Below, one piece after another: positions 18,298 through 26,188 of a stretch of 64,000 nucleotides of DNA (within the stretch, counting starts at the first letter, position 1; the number at the start of each line of letters is the position of its first letter). The position numbers were made by a program, and so were the translations under genes. The DNA is from MPNP01 sp965215545 (GTDB lineage Bacteria; Pseudomonadota; Alphaproteobacteria; Rhodobacterales; Rhodobacteraceae): contig OZ244066.1 in NCBI GenBank assembly GCA_965215545.1, forward strand, positions 1,674,001 through 1,738,000, in the 5' to 3' direction. Below the pieces are notes generated by a model. That model was not told where the DNA came from. It ran no database searches and saw only the letters and a program-made list of their open reading frames with translations.

Positions 18298-19379
18298 CAG
18301 ACAACCTGTCCCGCATTTCTGAGATGTTCGATGAACCGAAGACCGACAAGTTTTGCCAGGCGAGCTGGTACCGCATTGCCGATCTGTCGTGCCATTGATG
18401 CCATACTGCCCTTGAAAGCGTAGTCCTCGGGAAAGGTCTGGAGACAGGCGGCCTCGCGAATGCTGATGGCGCGATGCTGCTCTGGGTGACCAAAGCGGCC
18501 GTTCGAATAGCTTGTGCACCTTGTGGTCAGTCCTGAAGCTGGTGCATCCCATGACATGCGGCCATAGGCATCGCTGTACCCTGAAAATCTCCTATGGCAT
18601 TCAAGCATCAGGCTTTCGGGCCAATCGCGATTGCCGCCGCCCTCCGGCGTCGCCTGGATGCGCTTCAGGTTGCGGTCCGAAAGATTTGCTGCCCTGTGGT
18701 TCGGGATGCCTTGATGTTCCTCGCCCGCCTGAATTGCAGGAAGATGCGCGATCCAGTCCCGGACTGTGGTGTAGTCTTCATTTGATGTTCCGGGACCGTG
18801 TGTTGCCTCCGGCAGATGTATCCTGCCATGACGACTTCCCATGAGGACGAGACGTCGTCGGCTTTGTGGTATCCCATATTTGGCAAGTTTGATCGGCCGA
18901 TAATCCAGTTCGTAGCCTGCGGCCTCCAGTTTCTTGACGAAATTTCCAAAGGGCTGACTGTGTGCGTCCAGTTTCTGCAATCCCGGTACATTTTCCACAA
19001 ACAGAAGATCGGGCAGACACGTTTCCACAAGGGATGCAAAGCAGGCAAGCAGGGGCACGCGGTCATCCAGACCAAGTTCCGGTCGGATCGTGTTCTGACT
19101 GGTGTAAGGCTGACAGGGTGCACAGCCACTGAAAAGAACAGGCCGCAGGTGCTGGGATTTCATTCGGGATCGGATTGCCTTGACATTCACCTTCCGGATG
19201 TCGGCAAACTCGAAATGAGCTTCGGGAAAATTGGCTTCAAAACTTGCTTGCGCATCTCGATCGTGATCCAGTGCGAATGTGACCCTCATCCCGGCAGATC
19301 GAAAACCACAACTCGCGCCTCCGCACCCAGAGAAGAAATCGTAGACTTGGACGGATATGGGATCGCTGTGATCAATCAT
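18297..19379 (-). CDS. DNA (cytosine-5)-methyltransferase
   Basis: A 360-residue C5-methyltransferase with motif I VYDFFSGCGGASCGF, motif IV FSGCAPCQPYT (catalytic Cys), motif VI FVENVPGL, motif VIII IPQSRRRLVLMG and motif X QIGNAVPARL. It methylates cytosine in an unknown target. The start at 19379 is chosen because homology begins directly after it; the open frame extends 204 bases further but upstream sequence looks non-coding, and no good ribosome-binding site precedes the ATG. It is the first gene of the methyltransferase, dual-GHKL, receiver operon. It is not closely similar to the methyltransferase at 5.8-6.7 kb. Confidence 0.9.
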   Translation of the reverse strand: MIDHSDPISVQVYDFFSGCGGASCGFRSAGMRVTFALDHDRDAQASFEANFPEAHFEFADIRKVNVKAIRSRMKSQHLRPVLFSGCAPCQPYTSQNTIRPELGLDDRVPLLACFASLVETCLPDLLFVENVPGLQKLDAHSQPFGNFVKKLEAAGYELDYRPIKLAKYGIPQSRRRLVLMGSRHGRIHLPEATHGPGTSNEDYTTVRDWIAHLPAIQAGEEHQGIPNHRAANLSDRNLKRIQATPEGGGNRDWPESLMLECHRRFSGYSDAYGRMSWDAPASGLTTRCTSYSNGRFGHPEQHRAISIREAACLQTFPEDYAFKGSMASMARQIGNAVPARLAKLVGLRFIEHLRNAGQVV

Positions 19380-19392
19380 GCCAAATCGCACC

Positions 19393-19421
19393 GCTACATG
19401 GGCAGGGCACTTCGCTGTCAA
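19393..19421 (-). promoter_or_regulatory. Possible promoter of the methyltransferase-GHKL operon
   Basis: On the reverse strand TTGACA (19421-19416) and TGTAGC (19398-19393) are separated by 17 bases. Transcription would begin only about 7 bases before the methyltransferase ATG, giving a nearly leaderless mRNA. That would fit the missing ribosome-binding site. The -10 match is weak. Confidence 0.3.
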
Positions 19422-19624
19422 CCCGACACCTGGCCCGCCTGACACTCCTTGCCTATGCCCCGCCAATTGAAGAAACGCAAACCCGTATTCTCCCAATCCG
19501 AGATCCCTGACACTGCCCTCTCCTGCACCCAAATCCGCGCGTCCATCGCCCGTTGCCGACAACTCGTCTGGGCCGGTCCACATCGCCCATGTCTGTCTCG
19601 ATGGTCAGTGCGCGCCCCTTCCTG

Positions 19625-20683
19625 TCATGGATTGTCGGGAATGGCGGCGAGGAATGCGTCGATGTCTTCGGTTGAGGTCTGCCAGTTGCAGACGAGGCGG
19701 CCGCGGAGGCGGGTGGTGTCGGGTCCGGTGGGATCGGTGTCGGGAGGGAGGAGATGGTAGGTGGCACCGCGGGTGAGGAGGGTCCTGTGGAGGGATCGTG
19801 GGGCGGCAAAGAAGACCATGTTGGCCTCGACGGGGTGGGCGAGGGTGATGGTGGGGATGGTCGTGAGTCTTGCGGCGAGGTGCTGGGCAGCGGCATTGGC
19901 GGCCGTGGCCAGGGTCAGCCAGAGGTCATCGTGCAGATAGGTGCACATCTGGGCCGAGAGGTAGCGGTGCTTGGCGTGGAGATGGCCGGCGCGTTTGCGA
20001 CGGACTGCGAAACTCCCGGCCAGGGCGGGGTCAAAGACGATGACCGCCTCGACACCAAGGAGACCGTTCTTGGTCCCGCCAAGGGTCAGGATATCGATGC
20101 CGGCCTGCCAGGAGAGGGCGGCGGGGGTCCCGGTGGTGCCAACGAGGGCATTGGCGAACCGGGCTCCGTCGAGATGGGTGGGAATGGCAGCGGTGCGGGC
20201 CAGCTGGGTGAGGGTTGCCGTCTCGTCGGCCGTGTAGACGGTGCCATATTCGGTGGCGTTGGTCAGGGACAGGGCACCGGGCTGGACATTGTGGACGCCG
20301 AGCAGACCGGTGGTGGCAATGGCCTGTTCAAGCAGGGCCGGATCGAGTTTGGCGTGGTCCCCATCGATGAGGGTGAGTTTGCTGCCGCCGGTGAAAAACT
20401 CAGGCGCACCGCACTCATCCTGGTTGATGTGGGCGTGCGGGTGGCAATAGACGGTGTGCCAGGGCGGACAGATCGTGGCAATGGCGAGGGCATTGGCGGC
20501 CGTTCCGGTGCTGACAAGATAGACCTCGGCCGCGGGCGCCTCGAAGAGATCCCGCACACGGTCGGTGAGCGCATCCATGGCCTCTTCATCGCCATAGGAG
20601 GCCACGGGGCCCCGGTTGGCGGCCAGGAGTGCGTCAACGATCGCCGGGGCGGCGGGGCTGGCATTGTCGGAGGCGAAGTTCAC
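19625..20683 (-). CDS. ltaE: Low-specificity threonine aldolase-type PLP enzyme
   Basis: A 352-residue fold-type I PLP enzyme of the threonine aldolase/beta-eliminating lyase group. The N-terminus MNFASDNASPAAPAIVDAL and YGDEEAMDAL are typical. HINQDECGAPEFFTGG and IPTHLDGARFANAL (Asp binding the PLP nitrogen) precede the PLP-lysine segment ILTLGGTKNGLLG. It would cleave L-threonine and related 3-hydroxy amino acids to glycine and an aldehyde in the cytoplasm. It starts 4 bases inside the end of the upstream ycgN-like gene, so it belongs to the ribF operon. Confidence 0.88.
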   Translation of the reverse strand: MNFASDNASPAAPAIVDALLAANRGPVASYGDEEAMDALTDRVRDLFEAPAAEVYLVSTGTAANALAIATICPPWHTVYCHPHAHINQDECGAPEFFTGGSKLTLIDGDHAKLDPALLEQAIATTGLLGVHNVQPGALSLTNATEYGTVYTADETATLTQLARTAAIPTHLDGARFANALVGTTGTPAALSWQAGIDILTLGGTKNGLLGVEAVIVFDPALAGSFAVRRKRAGHLHAKHRYLSAQMCTYLHDDLWLTLATAANAAAQHLAARLTTIPTITLAHPVEANMVFFAAPRSLHRTLLTRGATYHLLPPDTDPTGPDTTRLRGRLVCNWQTSTEDIDAFLAAIPDNP

Positions 20684-21180
20684 GGGTCGGGAAGTTCGAT
20701 GATGTACTGTTCGAGCGTGTCGAGGTCAGCCTCCCATTCGGGGATGACCTTGCCGCGGATCGAGATCCCGGCCGTATGGACAGTCTCTGGCTGGCCCGAG
20801 AGCAGGGGATGCCAGGGCTCGAGGCTTTGGCCGTTGTAGAGCCGCCGGTAGGCACAGGTCGGGGGCAGCCAGGTGTGGATCTCGGCCAGTTTGGCGAGGT
20901 CAAAGACGATGCAGTCGGCCACGATGTCTGTCCGGTGCTCATAGTGCTGGCATCGACAGGTCTGGTGATCAAGCAGGCGGCAGGCGACGTTGGTGTGGTC
21001 GCAGCCGGTCCCGGGTCCATCGCTGAGTTTGAAGAGGCAGCAGAGGCCACAGCCATCGCAGAGGGTCTCCCATTCGGTATCGGTGAGATCGGCAAGGCCA
21101 TGGCGTTCCCAGAAGCGGGGGCGCAGGGACGGGGTGTGGGGGCGTGGTGCGTCGGGTGTGGGGGATGGTGATGGAGGCAT
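20680..21180 (-). CDS. YcgN/UPF0260-family cysteine-cluster protein
   Basis: A 166-residue protein of the YcgN (UPF0260) family. A cysteine-rich core is visible: LCDGCGLCCLFKLSD, then CRLLDHQTCRCQHYEHR and DIVADCIVFD, followed by WLPPTCAYRRLYNGQ and WHPLLSG. It is related to the YkgJ-type CxxCxxCC proteins thought to bind zinc or an iron-sulfur cluster; its biochemical role is unknown. The start at 21180 lies 7 bases after the ribF stop; longer upstream readings overlap ribF and look non-coding. It overlaps ltaE by 4 bases. Confidence 0.85.
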   Translation of the reverse strand: MPPSPSPTPDAPRPHTPSLRPRFWERHGLADLTDTEWETLCDGCGLCCLFKLSDGPGTGCDHTNVACRLLDHQTCRCQHYEHRTDIVADCIVFDLAKLAEIHTWLPPTCAYRRLYNGQSLEPWHPLLSGQPETVHTAGISIRGKVIPEWEADLDTLEQYIIELPDP

Positions 21181-21187
21181 GGGGCTG

Positions 21188-22129
21188 TCAGTCGAGAGCT
21201 GCGAGCTGGGCCCTGGCGTCCTGGCAGTCGGTGTGCATCTGGTCAATGAGGTCCTCAGGGCTGGCAAAGGTGATTTCCGGGCGGAGGAAGGCGATGAGCT
21301 CGACGGCGATGAGCTGGCCATAGATGTCGGCATCGAAGTCGAAGATGTGGACTTCAAGGCTGGGTGGATGGGTGCCGAAGGTTGGTTTGATACCAATCGA
21401 GGCCACGGCGGGCATTGGCACCTGGGAGGCGGTCTTGTTGAGACGGACGCGGACGGCATAGACCCCGGCCCGAGGCTGCAGGAGGTCATCAAGGGCGAGG
21501 TTGGCGGTGGGAAAGCCGAGGGTTCGGCCGCGTCTTTCGCCGGGGATGACCGGGCCGGCGATGGTGTGGGGGGTGCCGAGCAGGGCGGCGGCGGTCCGGA
21601 CATCCCCATTGCGGAGGGCGGCGCGGATGGCAGTTGACGAGACCTTGTGGTCAGCCCGTGTGAGTTCCGGGACGATGGTGACCTCGATGGCGTGGGTGCG
21701 ACAGTCGGCAATGAGGGTCTCGAAGGTGCCGGCGCGGCGGACACCATAACGAAAATCCCTGCCGACCACCGCATGGGCAAGACCAAGACCCTCGCTGAGG
21801 ACGTCGGAGGCAAAGGCCGCCGCCGTCATGGTGGCGAGGGCCCGATCAAAGGGGAGTTCAAAGAGCACATCAATGCCGAGGGCGGCAAGTCGGAGGGAAC
21901 GGGACAGGGGATTCATGAGGCGGAAGGGCTCGCCATCCGGGGCAAAGAAACTGCGGGGGTGAGGCTCGAAGGTCATGACGGCCAGCGGCGAGCAGGTTCG
22001 GGTGGCGATCGTGCGGGCTGTGTCGATCACGGACTGGTGGCCCTGATGGATGCCGTCGAAGTTGCCGATCACACATGTGGAGCCCTGTGCGCTCCGAGGC
22101 ACATCGGTATGGGAGCGGTACGTGTCCAT
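21188..22129 (-). CDS. ribF: Bifunctional riboflavin kinase/FAD synthetase
   Basis: A 313-residue RibF. The N-terminal nucleotidyltransferase domain has CVIGNFDGIHQGHQSVI and the later VGRDFRYGVRRAGTFETL. The C-terminal kinase domain begins near residue 180 with GERRGRTLGFPTANL, and PRAGVYAVRV and SLEVHIFDFDADIYGQ are typical. It converts riboflavin to FMN and FAD. It starts 9 bases after the HAD gene, an arrangement common in alphaproteobacteria. Confidence 0.95.
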   Translation of the reverse strand: MDTYRSHTDVPRSAQGSTCVIGNFDGIHQGHQSVIDTARTIATRTCSPLAVMTFEPHPRSFFAPDGEPFRLMNPLSRSLRLAALGIDVLFELPFDRALATMTAAAFASDVLSEGLGLAHAVVGRDFRYGVRRAGTFETLIADCRTHAIEVTIVPELTRADHKVSSTAIRAALRNGDVRTAAALLGTPHTIAGPVIPGERRGRTLGFPTANLALDDLLQPRAGVYAVRVRLNKTASQVPMPAVASIGIKPTFGTHPPSLEVHIFDFDADIYGQLIAVELIAFLRPEITFASPEDLIDQMHTDCQDARAQLAALD

Positions 22130-22138
22130 CTCGTGACC

Positions 22139-23026
22139 TCAGCAGGAATTCCGAAATGCGCCGATGGTGTAGTCGGGGTCACTCTTGTGCTTTGCAAGAA
22201 ACAATTCAAGCAGGTCTGGATCCGGGTCGATGCGCGTTCCGGTCTCCCGGGCCGCGAGGCCTCCTGAGACAAAGAGACTGGCGAATCCGGCGTTTGTGGC
22301 CCCAAGAATATCGGTGGCAATGCCATCACCGACACAGAGGATCTCATTGCGACGGATGGTGGGGGCGAGGGCACGAAGGCGCTCGAGAGCCAGTGTGTAG
22401 ATGGGTGGTCGTGGCTTGCCAAAGAGCAGGACCCTGCCACCCATTTGTGCATACTGCCAGGCAATGCGACCGGCACAGATCTCCCGGATGCCGCCCCGGT
22501 CGACATGATGATCGGGATTGGCACAGAGCATGGGCAGATTGCGGGCCCGGGCCCTGGAGAGGAGATCGTGATAGGGATCAAGAGTGTGGGCCTTGCCGGG
22601 GGCGGGGCCAGTACACACGATGCCTTCGGCGTCATCGAGGGGGACCCGTTCGATCGGCAGGGCATTGGTGACCCCCGAGAGATCGGGATCGAAGATTGTC
22701 AATTCCTCGGGTTTGCCGAGATGGTGCACTGCTGTGCCGACGGTACCGGCAAACAGGGCAGCGCAGGCAGCATCACCGGATGTGACCAGAAGATGCCAGG
22801 CCGCTGGGTCGACACCGATGGCCGTGATCTGCCTGGCGGTCTCGGCGTTGGGCCGGGGTGAGTTGGTCAGGAGGATGACGTGTCCCCCGTCGGCGATGAA
22901 GCTGCGCAGGGCCGTGATGGCTGCGGGGTAGGGGGCAACGCCATTGTGCAGACAGCCCCAGACGTCGAAGAAAAGGGCTTTGTAGAACGGAGCGATCTCA
23001 CAGAATGAGCGAATGAGGGTGGTCAT
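22139..23026 (-). CDS. Class-IIA HAD-family hydrolase
   Basis: A 295-residue HAD-superfamily protein. Motif I is FFDVWGCLHNG, in which the second aspartate of DxD is a tryptophan-glycine-cysteine stretch (DVWGC). Motif II is VILLTNSPR; motif III/IV is KPRPPIYTLAL plus ILCVGDGIATDILGA. This form matches the alphaproteobacterial class-IIA subgroup usually encoded beside ribF; one might expect a sugar-phosphate or flavin-related phosphatase, but the substrate is unknown. The missing second Asp of motif I is a family trait that may limit phosphatase activity. Confidence 0.85.
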   Translation of the reverse strand: MTTLIRSFCEIAPFYKALFFDVWGCLHNGVAPYPAAITALRSFIADGGHVILLTNSPRPNAETARQITAIGVDPAAWHLLVTSGDAACAALFAGTVGTAVHHLGKPEELTIFDPDLSGVTNALPIERVPLDDAEGIVCTGPAPGKAHTLDPYHDLLSRARARNLPMLCANPDHHVDRGGIREICAGRIAWQYAQMGGRVLLFGKPRPPIYTLALERLRALAPTIRRNEILCVGDGIATDILGATNAGFASLFVSGGLAARETGTRIDPDPDLLELFLAKHKSDPDYTIGAFRNSC

Positions 23027-23076
23027 CAGGGGGCAAGTGGGAGTTCCGTGCGTGGCCAGTGGTCTGGTCCGGTTCC

Positions 23077-23994
23077 TCAGACCTCGATCCGCGGGATGAT
23101 CTGTTTCTTGCGGCTGACAATGCCGGGCAGGATCACATGGTCAGTACTAGATTCGACGCCAAAACTCTTTCTGGCAATGCCCCGGACTGTGTCGTTGGGC
23201 AGGAACAGGGTGGAGGACTCGTTGAGAATATCCACAACAAAGAGCAGGATCTGATCACAATCGTCACCCTGCAGAGCGTGGCGGATGGCTGCGAGAAGTC
23301 CCTCCTTGCGGGCGAGCAGTTGATCGGGTGCGGTGGTCTCGAGCACCGAGATGCGGAGTTTTGTTCCGCCTGTTGTGTAGAGTTTGGAATCGAGTTGGAG
23401 CAGGTCGGGATCGCTGCAGTCCGAGAGATCCGACTTGGCGGCAAACATCTCGTCGGCATAGGTGTCAATATCGAGATCAAGATCCTTGGCCAATTGCAGG
23501 GCGACACTGCGGTCATGGTCTGTGGTGGTTGGGGACCGGAAGGCCATGGTGTCCGACAGGATGCAACTGAGTATGAGTCCCTTGATGGGGTCAGGGATGG
23601 CAGCGCGTTCGCAGGTCATCATGTCATGCATGATGGTGGCCGTGCAGGCCAGGGGACGCAGGGTGACGGGGATGGGGGTTCTGGTGACAAGACCGCCAGC
23701 GAGGAAATGATGGTCGATGATCTCGAGAATGGTCGCGTTGGCGATATTGGCCGGCAGCTCATCAGGGTTGTTGGTGTCGACGATGATGACCTCATCGCCA
23801 TCCTCGATGTCTGCAAGCAGGGTGGGCTGGTCAAATCCCCACCGCTCGAGGACAAAGAGGGCCTCCTTGTTGGGAGGGCCGAGGACATGGGCGGTGGCCG
23901 GCCGGTTGCAGTGCTCGGTGCGGTACCAGGCCCAGATCAGTGGGGAGCCGGTCGAGTCGGTGTCGGGTGATGTATGACCGAAGATCCTGGTCAC
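23077..23994 (-). CDS. ppaC: Manganese-dependent inorganic pyrophosphatase (family II, DHH)
   Basis: About 305 residues, the family II pyrophosphatase length. FGHTSPDTDSTGSPLIWAWY carries the metal-binding H and DxD, EVIIVDTNNPDELP and IDHHFLAGG give the DHH signature, and SDTMAFRSPTTTDHD and GIVSRKKQIIP are the C-terminal catalytic signatures. It hydrolyses pyrophosphate with Mn/Co. The start is uncertain: GTG at 23994 begins just before the conserved sequence. An ATG at 24093 would lie inside the CIRCE element of the divergent groESL operon. Confidence 0.9.
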   Translation of the reverse strand: MTRIFGHTSPDTDSTGSPLIWAWYRTEHCNRPATAHVLGPPNKEALFVLERWGFDQPTLLADIEDGDEVIIVDTNNPDELPANIANATILEIIDHHFLAGGLVTRTPIPVTLRPLACTATIMHDMMTCERAAIPDPIKGLILSCILSDTMAFRSPTTTDHDRSVALQLAKDLDLDIDTYADEMFAAKSDLSDCSDPDLLQLDSKLYTTGGTKLRISVLETTAPDQLLARKEGLLAAIRHALQGDDCDQILLFVVDILNESSTLFLPNDTVRGIARKSFGVESSTDHVILPGIVSRKKQIIPRIEV

Positions 23995-24045
23995 GCGTGT
24001 CTGCTGGGGGGAAATGGCAAACTCTCCGATTTTTTCGGTTGCGAC

Positions 24046-24074
24046 TTGAAACGGCTCCGGGCCGTGCCTACCTA
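24046..24074 (+). promoter_or_regulatory. groESL promoter
   Basis: TTGAAA (24046-24051) and TACCTA (24069-24074) are spaced by 17 bases. The sequence CTTGAA with CCTACCTAGG also resembles heat-shock (RpoH) promoters. Transcription would start close to the CIRCE element that follows. Confidence 0.6.
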
Positions 24075-24082
24075 GGCGGTTG

Positions 24083-24109
24083 TTAGCACTCATCGGCGGC
24101 GAGTGCCAA
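24083..24109. promoter_or_regulatory. CIRCE operator (HrcA site)
   Basis: TTAGCACTC (24083-24091), nine bases, then GAGTGCCAA (24101-24109) matches the CIRCE inverted repeat with one mismatch in the right arm. HrcA binds it to repress groESL. It lies just after the predicted promoter and 46 bases before groES. Confidence 0.92.
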
Positions 24110-24155
24110 CATGAAACCGATGGTGCCGCTGTACAGTAGAGAATGGAGTTTGCGC

Positions 24156-24443
24156 ATGGAATTTCAACCATTGCATGATCGCGTCCTCGTTCGTCGGATC
24201 GAGGGTGATGACAAGACCAAGGGTGGACTGATCATTCCGGACTCAGCCAAGGAGAAGCCGGCTGAGGGCGAGATCATTGCCTGTGGTGAAGGGGCCCGGA
24301 AGGATTCCGGTGAACTGATCCCCATGGGTGTCAAGAGCGGGGATCGGATCCTGTTCGGCAAATGGTCCGGAACGGAAGTCACGATCGACGGTGAGGAACT
24401 GTTGATCATGAAAGAAAGTGATGTTCTCGGAATCATCAAGTGA
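24156..24443 (+). CDS. groES: GroES co-chaperonin
   Basis: A 95-residue GroES. The start FQPLHDRVLVRRIEGDDKTK and mobile loop KGGLIIPDSAKEKP are diagnostic, as are GDRILFGKWSGTEV and the C-terminal ESDVLGIIK. It caps the GroEL cavity during ATP-driven folding. The ATG at 24156 follows ATGGAG and matches the usual N-terminus; an in-frame ATG at 24111 would add 15 unrelated residues. It is first in the groESL operon, 34 bases before groEL. Confidence 0.97.
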   Translation: MEFQPLHDRVLVRRIEGDDKTKGGLIIPDSAKEKPAEGEIIACGEGARKDSGELIPMGVKSGDRILFGKWSGTEVTIDGEELLIMKESDVLGIIK

Positions 24444-24477
24444 TTCCGGCGAACCAATTGAAAAGGAGTAGCATTTA

Positions 24478-26118
24478 ATGCCAGCCAAGGACGTTAAATT
24501 CGATACAGACGCCCGCAACCGCATGCTCAACGGGATCAACACCCTGGCCAATGCCGTCCGGGTGACGCTGGGACCGAAGGGACGCAATGTCGTGCTCGAC
24601 AAGTCGTTCGGGGCCCCGCGGATCACCAAGGACGGTGTGACCGTGGCCAAGGAGGTCGAACTGGAGGACAAGTTCGAGAACATGGGTGCCCAGATGGTCC
24701 GCGAGGTCGCCTCCCGGACGAATGATGAAGCCGGCGACGGGACCACAACCGCCACTGTCCTCGCCCAGGCCATCGTCAAGGATGGTCTGAAATCGGTTGC
24801 CGCCGGCATGAACCCGATGGATCTCAAGCGAGGTGTCGATATTGCCGTGTCCCGCGTCATTGACGACATCAAGGCTGTTGCCCGGTCGGTCAGCGACAGT
24901 TCGGAAGTGGCCCAGGTCGGCACGATCTCGGCCAACGGTGAATCCGAAATCGGCCAGCAGATCGCCGATGCCATGCAGAAGGTCGGCAATGAGGGCGTCA
25001 TCACCGTCGAGGAAAACAAGGGACTCGAGACCGAGACGGATGTCGTCGAGGGCATGCAGTTCGATCGGGGTTACCTGTCCCCGTACTTCGTGACCAACAG
25101 CGACAAGATGACCTGTGAGCTCGAGGATGCCTACATTCTTCTCCACGAGAAGAAACTGTCATCGCTCCAGCCGATGATTCCACTGCTCGAGTCGGTGATC
25201 CAGTCCTCCAAGCCCCTGCTGGTGATTGCCGAGGATGTCGAGGGTGAGGCCCTGGCAACCCTGGTGGTCAACAAGCTGCGTGGTGGTCTGAAGGTCGCGT
25301 CCGTCAAGGCCCCGGGCTTTGGGGACCGGCGCAAGGCCATGCTGCAGGATATTGCCATCCTGACCGGTGGCCAGGTGATCTCCGAGGATCTCGGCATGAA
25401 ACTGGAAAGTGTCACGGTTGACATGCTCGGCCAGGCCAAGAAGATCGCGATTACCAAGGACGAGACAACCATTGTCGATGGTGGCGGCGAAAAGGCCGAA
25501 ATCGAGGCCCGTGTGGCCCAGATCCGGCAGCAGATCGAGGAGACCACCTCCGATTATGACCGCGAGAAACTGCAGGAACGGCTGGCCAAACTGGCTGGCG
25601 GTGTTGCCGTGATCCGCGTCGGCGGCTCCACGGAAGTGGAAGTCAAGGAGCGCAAGGACCGTGTTGAGGATGCCCTCAACTCGACCCGCGCTGCTGTCCA
25701 GGAAGGCGTTGTCGCTGGTGGCGGTGTGGCCCTGATCTCATCGGCCAAGAAGCTCGAGGGTGTGACCGGCGAGAATGCCGATCAGAACACCGGCATCGAG
25801 ATCGTCCGTCGAGCTCTGGAAGCCCCGCTGCGCCAGATTGCCGAAAACGCCGGGGTCGATGCCTCGATCGTGGCCGGCAAGGTCCGCGAGTCGGATGATC
25901 CGAACTTTGGCTTCAATGCCCAGACGGAGGAGTATGTCGACATGATCAAGGCCGGAATCATCGATCCGGCCAAGGTCGTGCGGACCGCTCTCGAGGATGC
26001 GGCCTCCATCGCGGGTCTTCTGATCACGACCGAGGCGATGATCGCCGAGAAACCGGAGCCGAAGACCGCAGCCCCGGCCATGCCCCCGGACATGGGCGGC
26101 ATGGGCGGCATGATGTAA
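24478..26118 (+). CDS. groEL: GroEL chaperonin
   Basis: A 546-residue GroEL, full length. KDVKFDTDARNRMLNGINTL, the ATP-binding VTLGPKGRNVVLDKSFGAP and the DGTTTATVLAQAI segment are intact, and the GGM-rich tail (GGMGGMM) is present. It folds proteins in the cytoplasm with GroES. AAAAGGAGTAGC precedes the ATG. Expression is likely controlled by HrcA through CIRCE. A strong hairpin terminator follows the stop. Confidence 0.98.
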   Translation: MPAKDVKFDTDARNRMLNGINTLANAVRVTLGPKGRNVVLDKSFGAPRITKDGVTVAKEVELEDKFENMGAQMVREVASRTNDEAGDGTTTATVLAQAIVKDGLKSVAAGMNPMDLKRGVDIAVSRVIDDIKAVARSVSDSSEVAQVGTISANGESEIGQQIADAMQKVGNEGVITVEENKGLETETDVVEGMQFDRGYLSPYFVTNSDKMTCELEDAYILLHEKKLSSLQPMIPLLESVIQSSKPLLVIAEDVEGEALATLVVNKLRGGLKVASVKAPGFGDRRKAMLQDIAILTGGQVISEDLGMKLESVTVDMLGQAKKIAITKDETTIVDGGGEKAEIEARVAQIRQQIEETTSDYDREKLQERLAKLAGGVAVIRVGGSTEVEVKERKDRVEDALNSTRAAVQEGVVAGGGVALISSAKKLEGVTGENADQNTGIEIVRRALEAPLRQIAENAGVDASIVAGKVRESDDPNFGFNAQTEEYVDMIKAGIIDPAKVVRTALEDAASIAGLLITTEAMIAEKPEPKTAAPAMPPDMGGMGGMM

Positions 26119-26143
26119 GCGCATCATCCAGATACGAAACAGG

Positions 26144-26167
26144 AAAGGGGCCCCAGGGCCCCTTTTT
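26144..26167. terminator. Intrinsic terminator after groEL, probably bidirectional
   Basis: An A-run, the GC stem GGGGCC/GGCCCC with a CCAG loop and a T-run (CCCCTTTTT) make a good rho-independent terminator. The A-run on the other side would let it also stop trxB transcription arriving on the reverse strand. Confidence 0.85.
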
Positions 26168-26188
26168 CGTGGGCTGACCTTTGGACTG

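Noticed and set aside
19754..20839. 361-codon forward frame opposite ltaE and ycgN
   Set aside because: Shadow of two recognised genes; very glycine-rich with no motif.
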